From: Campylobacter sp. | GTDB lineage: Bacteria > Campylobacterota > Campylobacteria > Campylobacterales > Campylobacteraceae | Length of the DNA: 5,031 nt | NCBI GenBank assembly: GCA_017940085.1 | Contig: JAGAZK010000162.1 | Location: 1-5,031, forward strand | Direction of reading: 5' to 3' | In this document: positions 1 through 5,031 of the stretch, piece after piece | How positions within the stretch are numbered: the first letter of the stretch is position 1 | Layout: every line of letters starts with the position of its first letter | The notes under the pieces: generated by a model | Told to the model about the DNA's origin: nothing | Database searches by the model: none | What the model saw: the letters and a program-made list of their open reading frames with translations, nothing else | Made by a program: the position numbers and the translations under genes

Positions 1-1
1 G

Positions 2-1342
2 AGTGGTCTAAAATATCAAATTTGCAATCAAAACAAATTTATTGAGTTGTTTGTGCAAGGCGATAAAGACGAACTTGATAAGTTTAACAATAAATTTCTT
101 CCAAATATCCCGCATAGTATTTTTTTAAAACAAAGCAATATTGAAATAGTTGAAGATTTTCCCACTGAAAATACGATTAAATTTGATGAGTTTAGTTCAA
201 ATTTAATTACGCCTTATTCTGTAAATAGTGGCAAAAACGAATTTGATTTTGGTTTAGATACAGAGCTAACAAATAAAATAGTAGAGAGCTTAAACAATGG
301 TAAAAGCGTAGTTTATGATGATTTTGTTTTGTCTAAATTTGATGATTTTGATTGCGACTTTTTACTCCCAAAAAATCTAAATTTACTCCCAAAAATTTTT
401 GTGGCTGATGAAAAATCTTTAATTGCTTTGGCTAGTTATGAAAAGCCAATTATCTCCTTAAAAACAAGTTCTTTATTTAGGTCGTCTCACGAAAATTCGC
501 CACTATTTTTCAAAATAAGAGCTGCGTGGGATTTGCAAATTTATGAAATTTGTTCTAAAATCAATGCAAATTTTATAAAAGTTAAATCTAAAAAGCCAAT
601 TTTTAGCGTATCTGTGCTTGATAATTCTTTTTTGATTACACAAGGAAGTGATTTTTTAAAAAAATCAGATTTGGATTTTTTGCAGACTTCCCAAAATAAA
701 AATATTTCGCTTTTAAATTTAATCTCAAAAGAGCTTGAATTTGATAATAAAATCGCAGTATTTTTAAGCCAAAAAAATAACGATTTTATTAGCGTTTTTA
801 GAGATAATGACGAATATGAAATGCTCAAAATCACTCTTCCAAACACTTATGAAGAGCTTTTTTCTAAGATTTTGGCTGAGCCTAGCGGAAAAAGTTTGCT
901 TGATAAATTTTCACAGCAAATAAATTTGCCTAGTGGCGAAATACAGCTTCCAAATAGTTTTTTTGGGCTTTTTGAGCTTATCAAAAATTTATTTGGATTT
1001 AAGCACAGCGTTTTTGAATTAAGCGATGATTTTTTAGGTCAAAAAGGTGTGAGAATTGATTTTAAATTACAAGGAATCAATGAATTTGATTGCGTTAAAG
1101 CTATCAAATCGGCAATTAGTTATTTTCTCGCTGGGGCAGATTCAAAAATCATCTCGTTTGGTTTAGTTGAAAGTTTGGCTTATTTTTTAAGTGATTTTTA
1201 TGATACTATTAAAAATGAGTTAGGGTGTGAAAATATGGTGCTTTTTGGAAGTTCTTTTGAGTGTAAGTCTTTGGCAAATTTAACCACAAAATTAAATAAA
1301 TTTGCTAAATTTAGCGAGAAATATCCACTTGAAATCTCTTAA
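2..1342 (+). CDS. Partial gene (5' end off window): degenerate HypF-like protein, probable [NiFe]-hydrogenase maturation factor
   Basis: The reading frame is open from the first bases, so the true start lies upstream; a TTG at 47 has no ribosome binding site and would cut a conserved domain. About 446 residues are visible. Compared by eye with HypF encoded next door, the same plan appears. Bases 5-61 align without gaps to the acylphosphatase-like strand of HypF (GLKYQICNQNKFIELFVQG against NLKGEVYNDDEGVKISIYG), keeping the Asn. Bases 263-340 match the start of the YrdC domain (IVESLNNGKSVV against ASNAIKNGKIIAV). Bases 956-1001 (SFFGLFELIKNLFGF) match HypF RVFDAFACLVCGI, and bases 1238-1282 (VLFGSSFECKSL) match VILSGGVFLNKAL. 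The CxxC zinc fingers are absent, and the FDGTG loop reads FLSQK (761-775). I infer a non-catalytic HypF paralogue helping hydrogenase maturation in the cytoplasm. It may be the epsilonproteobacterial protein called HydE (not the radical-SAM HydE); that is recalled, not checked. Confidence 0.7.
   Translation, partial: SGLKYQICNQNKFIELFVQGDKDELDKFNNKFLPNIPHSIFLKQSNIEIVEDFPTENTIKFDEFSSNLITPYSVNSGKNEFDFGLDTELTNKIVESLNNGKSVVYDDFVLSKFDDFDCDFLLPKNLNLLPKIFVADEKSLIALASYEKPIISLKTSSLFRSSHENSPLFFKIRAAWDLQIYEICSKINANFIKVKSKKPIFSVSVLDNSFLITQGSDFLKKSDLDFLQTSQNKNISLLNLISKELEFDNKIAVFLSQKNNDFISVFRDNDEYEMLKITLPNTYEELFSKILAEPSGKSLLDKFSQQINLPSGEIQLPNSFFGLFELIKNLFGFKHSVFELSDDFLGQKGVRIDFKLQGINEFDCVKAIKSAISYFLAGADSKIISFGLVESLAYFLSDFYDTIKNELGCENMVLFGSSFECKSLANLTTKLNKFAKFSEKYPLEIS
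1314..1331 (+). promoter_or_regulatory. Ribosome binding site and TTG start of hypF inside the upstream gene
   Basis: AGCGAGAA at 1313-1320 gives a purine-rich Shine-Dalgarno-like stretch eight bases before TTG at 1329. This TTG yields MKSLKISVFGLVQGVGFRP, the usual short lead into the acylphosphatase motif. An in-frame TTG at 1302 would add nine residues without a comparable binding site. No ATG is available near the conserved N-terminus. The overlap of 14 bases with the upstream stop codon (1340-1342) suggests translational coupling. Confidence 0.6.
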
Positions 1343-3530
1343 AATCAGCGTTTTTGGCTTGGTTCAAGGTGTTGGTTTTCGCCCATTTGTATATTCTTTG
1401 GCTTTGAAATTTAATCTCAAAGGCGAAGTTTATAATGATGATGAGGGTGTCAAAATCTCAATTTATGGCAATCAAAAAAATTGCGATGATTTTATAAATG
1501 CTCTAAAATCAAATTTACCACCACTTGCACGGATTGATGATATTAAAATCACTCCAAATGATAAAAAATTTGATGATTTTCGTATAATTTCATCTAAAAA
1601 TACTCGTAAATTTGCTGCTATTTTGCCTGATTTTGCTATTTGCGATGAATGCAAAAATGAGTTTTATGACAAAAAAAATCGCCGTTATCATCATCCTTTT
1701 ATCAACTGCACAAACTGCGGTCCTAGATTTTCGATTATCAAATCTTTGCCCTATGATAGAAAAAACACAACTATGACTAAATTTGAAATGTGCGAGTTGT
1801 GCAAAAAAGAATATTTAGATCCGCAAAATCGCAGGTATCATGCTCAACCAATTGCTTGTAATAATTGTGGTCCAAAGGTATTTTTGCGTGATTTAAATGC
1901 TCAAATTTTAGCTCAAAGCAAAGATGCTATAATCAAAGCTTCAAATGCTATAAAAAATGGCAAAATCATAGCTGTAAAGGGGCTTGGCGGATTTCATTTG
2001 GTGTGCGATGCGACAAATAAAAACGCTGTCAATTTACTTAGAACTCGCAAAAATCGCCCACACAAACCATTTGCCATAATGGTAAAAGATGAAAATATGG
2101 CAAAAAAACTCGCTCAAATAAATAAATTTGAATCACAAATGCTAAATTCAAATCTCAAACCAATAGTTTTGCTCGAATCTCAAACAAAAGAGCTTGAGTG
2201 GCTTGCTCCAAATCTCGATAAAATCGGGCTTTTTATCGCTCCTACATCGCTTCATCTTTTGCTGTTTGAGTATTTGGATTTTCCTTTGGTCGCTACAAGT
2301 GCAAATATAAGCGGAGAGCCAATAATTACTAGCTTTGATGATATTTGTCAAAAGCTTGGCGGAGTAGTTGATTTGGTGCTAGACAATGATAGAGACATTC
2401 TAAATCCAAGCGATGATAGCATTTGTTTTTGTATAGATGAACAAGCCTTGTGGATACGCACTTCAAGGGGGATTAAACCGCAAATCAAAAAATCAAATTT
2501 AAATAAAAATTCTTGTATTTTAGCACTTGGATCTGAGCTAAAAAATCAATTTGCTATTTATAAAGACGGGCTGATTTTTTCATCGCCTTATATCGGAGAT
2601 CTCGGAAATATCGCTTCTATCCAAAGATATTTAAGTTTAATTCATAGATTTTGTGAGATTTATGAGTTTAAATTTGATAGTATTATTGGCGATTTGCACC
2701 CAAATTTTCACGCTACTAAGCATTTTGAAAATCATAATTTCCAAATCCAAAAACTCCAGCACCATAAATCTCATATTTATTCTGTGGCTTTTGAAAATAG
2801 TGTAAATAGTGATTTTTTAGGTTTTGCATTTGATGGTACTGGATACGGAGAAGATGGCATTATTTGGGGTGGAGAAGTATTTTTAGGGACAAATTTAAAC
2901 AATACGCCAAATTTACAAAGAATTGCTCATTTTGATGAATTTGCGATGATTGGCTCACAAAAAGCGATTAAAAATATTTTTTATCTCACACATGCGATTT
3001 TACAAAAATACGAGCTCAAGGCTGAAAAGTTTTATGGACGATTTAGCAAAAACGAAATAGTAAATTTAAACGCAGCTTTAAAAAATGCCAAGATTCACAC
3101 AACTTCGCTTGGTCGTGTGTTTGATGCTTTTGCTTGTTTGGTTTGTGGGATAAATGAGATTACTTACGAAGCACAAGCCCCGATGATTTTAGAAAGTTTA
3201 TATGATGAAAATATCAGTGTTTGCTATGATTTTGATATACAAAATGGAGTGATTAATTTTAAAAATGCTTTTAAAAGAGCTATAAATGATGATAAAATTA
3301 CAGCCGCAACTGGTTTTATAAATGGAATTGCTAAATTAATTGCAGATTTAGCAATTTTGCACCAAAAGCCAGTAATTTTAAGTGGTGGAGTATTTTTAAA
3401 TAAAGCTCTTCTAAAACAAACTATAAATTTACTCAAACAAGCAAATTTAGAATATTATTTACCTCAAAATTGCGGCGTAGGTGATGAAAATATCGCACTT
3501 GGACAATTATTTTGGGCATTAAAACAATAA
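1329..3530 (+). CDS. hypF: Carbamoyltransferase HypF, [NiFe]-hydrogenase maturation
   Basis: HypF uses carbamoyl phosphate and ATP to make carbamoyl-adenylate and transfers the carbamoyl group to the C-terminal Cys of HypE, the source of the CN ligands of the [NiFe] centre; it acts in the cytoplasm. With the TTG start the protein has 733 residues, close to the family norm of about 750. All domains are present: acylphosphatase-like (1-85) with GVGFRPF, Arg18 and Asn36; two zinc fingers with Cys105/108/127/130 and Cys155/158/177/180 and the RRYH repeats; YrdC-like (about 195-385) with KGLGGFHL, KNRPHKPFAIM and SANISGEP (324-331); and a Kae1-like domain (about 395-733) with ALGSELKN, the HHKSH metal motif (His478, His482), FDGTGYGEDG (501-510), WGGE, LSGGVF (684-689) and GVGDENIALGQ. 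No frameshift or missing key residue is seen. It overlaps the upstream HypF-like gene, suggesting one operon. hypB does not follow. Confidence 0.97.
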   Translation: MKSLKISVFGLVQGVGFRPFVYSLALKFNLKGEVYNDDEGVKISIYGNQKNCDDFINALKSNLPPLARIDDIKITPNDKKFDDFRIISSKNTRKFAAILPDFAICDECKNEFYDKKNRRYHHPFINCTNCGPRFSIIKSLPYDRKNTTMTKFEMCELCKKEYLDPQNRRYHAQPIACNNCGPKVFLRDLNAQILAQSKDAIIKASNAIKNGKIIAVKGLGGFHLVCDATNKNAVNLLRTRKNRPHKPFAIMVKDENMAKKLAQINKFESQMLNSNLKPIVLLESQTKELEWLAPNLDKIGLFIAPTSLHLLLFEYLDFPLVATSANISGEPIITSFDDICQKLGGVVDLVLDNDRDILNPSDDSICFCIDEQALWIRTSRGIKPQIKKSNLNKNSCILALGSELKNQFAIYKDGLIFSSPYIGDLGNIASIQRYLSLIHRFCEIYEFKFDSIIGDLHPNFHATKHFENHNFQIQKLQHHKSHIYSVAFENSVNSDFLGFAFDGTGYGEDGIIWGGEVFLGTNLNNTPNLQRIAHFDEFAMIGSQKAIKNIFYLTHAILQKYELKAEKFYGRFSKNEIVNLNAALKNAKIHTTSLGRVFDAFACLVCGINEITYEAQAPMILESLYDENISVCYDFDIQNGVINFKNAFKRAINDDKITAATGFINGIAKLIADLAILHQKPVILSGGVFLNKALLKQTINLLKQANLEYYLPQNCGVGDENIALGQLFWALKQ

Positions 3531-3609
3531 ATTTGTTTTAAATTTAATTTTAAATAGAATTAGGCAAATTTTTGCAACCACAAAATCAATAAATTTTTTG
3601 GGTAAATTT

Positions 3610-3615
3610 TATGAT
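3610..3615 (+). promoter_or_regulatory. Possible -10 element for the DUF3108 gene
   Basis: TATGAT at 3610-3615 differs by one base from TATAAT and is preceded by a T-run and T-rich blocks, the kind of context used by the main sigma factor in Campylobacter, which often lacks a clear -35. Transcription would begin near 3622, placing the 26-bp palindrome at 3626-3651 in the RNA leader. In such AT-rich DNA this match is weak evidence. Confidence 0.3.
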
Positions 3616-3625
3616 AAATTTACAA

Positions 3626-3651
3626 AAATTTGATTAAATTTAATCAAATTT
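3626..3651. repeat. Perfect 26-bp palindrome directly before the ribosome binding site
   Basis: The left arm AAATTTGATTAAA (3626-3638) is followed directly by its exact reverse complement (3639-3651), with no mismatch and no spacer. It ends where the Shine-Dalgarno begins. It could be an operator for a dimeric regulator, a cruciform-prone site, or, if transcribed, a weak hairpin next to the start site. It does not look like a normal Rho-independent terminator: there is only one G:C pair per arm and no T-run follows. Confidence 0.7.
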
Positions 3652-3665
3652 AAAGGCAGATTATG
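3652..3665 (+). promoter_or_regulatory. Ribosome binding site of the DUF3108 gene
   Basis: AAAGG at 3652-3656 lies six bases before ATG at 3663, a good Shine-Dalgarno with normal spacing. It fixes the start, which also gives a complete signal peptide. It touches the right edge of the 26-bp palindrome, so anything bound or folded there could affect translation. Confidence 0.7.
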
Positions 3666-4400
3666 AGATTTTTAGCAGTTTTGTTGATACTTGCAAATTT
3701 AGCATTTTGCGAAAGTGTAAGCGTGAAATATATTGTCAAATTTGGTATTTTTGGCGAAATTGGTGTAGCAGATGCTACTCTGGTAAAAGACGAAACCACA
3801 AAGACTTATGAGATTACTTTGGACGCCAAAACTACTGGTATTACAAATTCGCTAAGTGGCAATCGCCGTGAGTATTTTTGCTCCAAAGGCAAAATTATAG
3901 GCGATTTGCTTGTTCCCGAAATTTATACTCACGAAGTTAATCGCAATAAAAAGGGCAAAATGCGAATTGAACGTAAAATTTTTACATTTAATCATACGAA
4001 AAAAATAGTAAATTTAAAGCGAGAAAAGGGTTATAAAGACGAAAAATTAGAAATCACAAGCAATGAAAATCTTGAGTATTTTGCACAAAATGATTTATTA
4101 AGTTTGTTTTTTAATTTTTCTAAGCTCAAGTTTTCGGGCGATAAATTTTATACAACAGCAGTTGGAGCTAAAAATGAAAATGGACGCATTGATATAATTA
4201 TTCCACAAAATGAGCAAAAAATCGCTATCAAAAAAGAGCTTAAGAGTAAATTTGATCCATACATTGTGTTTATAAATCAAAAAATATTTTCTAGCTCTAA
4301 AGGTGAGCTTTATTTGAGTTTAGATGAGCGTGGATATGCAAATAAAGCTATTTTAAAAGATGTTTTATTTTTTGGGGATATAATCGGAGAAATAAAATAA
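3663..4400 (+). CDS. Exported DUF3108-like protein of unknown function
   Basis: The protein has 245 residues. It opens with MRFLAVLLILANLAFCES: one Arg, then a hydrophobic run of about 12 residues, so a Sec signal peptide is likely, with cleavage near residue 16 or 17. LAFC resembles a lipobox, but Phe before the Cys makes a lipoprotein less likely. The mature part is charged, has no further membrane segment and reads as alternating short strands. YIVKFGIFGEIGVADATL at residues 23-40, the middle stretch NDLLSLFFNFSKLKF and the ending LSLDERGYANKAILKDVLFFGDIIGEIK-like strand pair (about residues 218-245) fit my recollection of DUF3108, beta-rich envelope proteins without an assigned role. It follows hypF after 132 bases with its own ribosome binding site and possible promoter, so it may not belong to the hydrogenase operon. 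I see no catalytic motif. Confidence 0.75.
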   Translation: MRFLAVLLILANLAFCESVSVKYIVKFGIFGEIGVADATLVKDETTKTYEITLDAKTTGITNSLSGNRREYFCSKGKIIGDLLVPEIYTHEVNRNKKGKMRIERKIFTFNHTKKIVNLKREKGYKDEKLEITSNENLEYFAQNDLLSLFFNFSKLKFSGDKFYTTAVGAKNENGRIDIIIPQNEQKIAIKKELKSKFDPYIVFINQKIFSSSKGELYLSLDERGYANKAILKDVLFFGDIIGEIK

Positions 4401-4469
4401 AAATTTGATTTGTGATGAATAAATTTACTTATACGATAAAATATTATAACTTAAAGATAAATCAAATTT
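4401..4469. repeat. Separated 11-bp inverted repeat after the DUF3108 gene
   Basis: AAATTTGATTT at 4401-4411 begins right after the stop codon, and its exact reverse complement AAATCAAATTT lies at 4459-4469, 47 bases apart. The arms share AAATTTGATT with the palindrome at 3626-3651. The long loop and lack of GC make it a poor terminator; it may only reflect how common this word is here. Confidence 0.35.
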
Positions 4470-4576
4470 GCCAAAACAAACAATATCAAAGCTGACGACA
4501 TCATAAGGGCGATACTACCGCAGATGAAAAAGAAGTGATAGTAAAAAATCAAAATGTGATTTTTGTAAAAATTTAA
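4461..4576 (+). pseudogene. Possible short gene relic (C-terminal coding debris)
   Basis: This stretch has clearly more G and C (about 4491-4540) than the spacer around it and reads like coding DNA in two frames. Frame one gives IKFAKTNNIKADDI at 4461-4502, after a stop at 4458. Another frame gives GDTTADEKEVIVKNQNVIFVKI at 4508-4573, ending in TAA at 4574, after a TGA at 4493. Joined by a frameshift near 4503-4507 they would form one plausible protein tail. There is no start codon with a ribosome binding site, and I do not recognise the family. It may be the decayed end of a gene, or chance. Confidence 0.3.
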
Positions 4577-4606
4577 GAATAATTCATTACGATTTATTCT
4601 TAAATT
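4570..4606. repeat. 13-bp inverted repeat with 11-base loop
   Basis: AATTTAAGAATAA at 4570-4582 pairs without mismatch with TTATTCTTAAATT at 4594-4606, around an 11-base loop (4583-4593). No T-run follows on the + strand. On the - strand the stem would be followed by only a short T-run (bases 4569-4566 read in reverse), so it is at best a weak terminator. It sits about 57 bases before the -10 element of the next gene and could be a regulator binding site. Confidence 0.5.
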
Positions 4607-4662
4607 AATAATAAAAAAATTGTAATTAAAAATATTTTAATACTGTAAAAACATTTTTGCGA

Positions 4663-4668
4663 TATAAT
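4663..4668 (+). promoter_or_regulatory. Likely -10 promoter element of the right-edge gene
   Basis: TATAAT at 4663-4668 is an exact consensus match, preceded by TTTTTGCGA, the T-rich context typical of Campylobacter main-sigma promoters. RNA would start near 4675, leaving a leader of about 25 bases before ATG at 4700. A second exact TATAAT lies at 4676-4681; if used, transcription would start almost at the first ATG (4688). Confidence 0.55.
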
Positions 4669-4690
4669 TATTAGTTATAATTTAAATATG

Positions 4691-4702
4691 AGAGATAATA
4701 TG
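4691..4702 (+). promoter_or_regulatory. Weak ribosome binding site and start choice of the right-edge gene
   Basis: AGAGA at 4691-4695 lies four bases before ATG at 4700 and is the only purine-rich candidate. An in-frame ATG at 4688 would add four residues (MRDN) but has only AT sequence before it. I prefer 4700; 4688 remains possible on a very short leader. Confidence 0.45.
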
Positions 4703-5031
4703 GTTGATTTATTGGATAGAATTTACGATATAGATAAAAATATTTTCAAAAATTTAGAAAGCCCAAATATAAAAAATGACAGAGGATTTTATTCAACAAA
4801 TATATTAAATGAATTAAGAAATTTAGCAGAACATACTGCTCTTTATATTTGGCAAAAAATTGATAAAACTATTGAATTTAACAAAGACAATATTTTAAAA
4901 GCACCAAAACAAATGAGCAATATAAGAAATTGCAAATTTATATATAAATTTCATGAAATTTTACAAGTATCTGTTTCTCATTACACAAATAGCGAAGATT
5001 TTTCAGAAAGATTAATGCTAAAATATCACAA
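4700..5031 (+). CDS. Partial gene (3' end off window): unknown protein with HEPN-like R-x4-H motif
   Basis: The frame stays open from ATG 4700 to the window edge, 110 complete codons with no stop. The translation begins MVDLLDRIYDIDKNIFKN and appears mostly alpha-helical and soluble, with no signal peptide or membrane segment. ELRNLAEHTALYIW at residues 38-51 holds Arg40-Asn41 and His45, matching the R-N-x3-H form of the HEPN ribonuclease motif, inside a helix as expected. A second conserved-looking stretch is KFHEILQVSVSHY followed by SERLMLKY (residues 83-109). I do not recognise the full family; it may be the front domain of a larger defence or nucleic-acid protein. All five Arg codons are AGA, Leu is mostly TTA and 5 of 12 Ile codons are ATA, unlike hypF, which hints at transfer. 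It has its own promoter. Confidence 0.7.
   Translation, partial: MVDLLDRIYDIDKNIFKNLESPNIKNDRGFYSTNILNELRNLAEHTALYIWQKIDKTIEFNKDNILKAPKQMSNIRNCKFIYKFHEILQVSVSHYTNSEDFSERLMLKYH

Larger units (their letters stand above)
3529..3651. repeat. Cluster of nine AAATTT tracts, the last three 10 bp apart
   Basis: AAATTT begins at 3529, 3540, 3566, 3591, 3604, 3616, 3626, 3636 and 3646. The last five are spaced 12, 10, 10 and 10 bases, close to one helical turn. A/T tracts without a TpA step phased like this are known to bend DNA, so the stretch before the DUF3108 gene is likely curved. AAATTT is also a very common word in this genome, so part of the cluster may be compositional. The first tract overlaps the hypF stop codon. 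Confidence 0.55.

Noticed and set aside
47..49. TTG as the start of the first gene
   Set aside because: The frame is open further upstream to the window edge, those upstream codons align gap-free with HypF, and no ribosome binding site precedes the TTG.
361..395. 14-bp direct repeat TTTACTCCCAAAAA at 361 and 382
   Set aside because: It is in frame with a 21-base period and simply encodes LLPK twice within the coding sequence; two copies are too few for a tandem array.
541..846. Minus-strand open frame of 101 codons inside the first gene
   Set aside because: It lies wholly within a better-supported gene, has low-complexity Ser/Phe/Lys content as the antisense of Lys/Phe-rich coding DNA, and has no recognisable motif.
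1671..1678. Run of eight A in hypF as a phase-variable tract
   Set aside because: The frame is intact, the run encodes normal Lys residues between conserved zinc-finger parts, and A-runs of this size are common in such DNA; Campylobacter phase variation mostly uses G or C tracts.
3564..3575. Small hairpin GCAAA-TT-TTTGC as hypF terminator
   Set aside because: The stem has at most five pairs with a two-base loop and no T-run after it, so it cannot be supported as a terminator.
3675..3713. Lipoprotein signal in the DUF3108 protein
   Set aside because: LAFC has Phe just before Cys16, where a lipobox needs Gly, Ala or Ser; an ordinary Sec signal peptide is the better reading, though not certain.

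Overview
The window looks like chromosome from a Campylobacter-like epsilonproteobacterium. The DNA is very AT-rich, Lys, Phe and Asp codons (AAA, TTT, GAT) dominate, the word AAATTT is everywhere, and a complete [NiFe]-hydrogenase maturation gene (hypF) lies directly downstream of a diverged HypF-like gene. This assignment rests on composition and gene content; no species can be named.

Layout, all readable genes on the + strand: (1) bases 2-1342, the 3' part of a gene that enters from the left, encoding a protein that reads as a degenerate HypF paralogue; (2) bases 1329-3530, hypF, complete, starting at a TTG inside the end of the first gene; (3) bases 3531-3662, a very AT-rich spacer with a perfect 26-bp palindrome, helically phased AAATTT tracts, a possible -10 and a Shine-Dalgarno; (4) bases 3663-4400, an exported DUF3108-like protein; (5) bases 4401-4699, a spacer with two inverted repeats, a short coding-like relic of higher GC and a convincing -10 element; (6) bases 4700-5031, the 5' end of a further gene that runs off the right edge, with a different codon style and a HEPN-type R-x4-H motif.

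The first two genes overlap by 14 bases and are probably translated together. HypF makes the carbamoyl-derived cyanide ligand precursor for the [NiFe] active site. The upstream protein shares its fold plan but has lost the zinc fingers and the Kae1-type catalytic residues, so it is more likely a partner, scaffold or specialised maturation factor than a second enzyme. The usual followers of hypF (hypB, C, D, E, A) are not seen; a DUF3108 envelope protein follows with its own apparent control region. The last 630 bases look like a junction into less conserved, possibly acquired DNA.

The most interesting points are the tandem HypF/pseudo-HypF pair, the palindrome with phased A/T tracts before the DUF3108 gene, and the truncated HEPN-like gene at the right edge.
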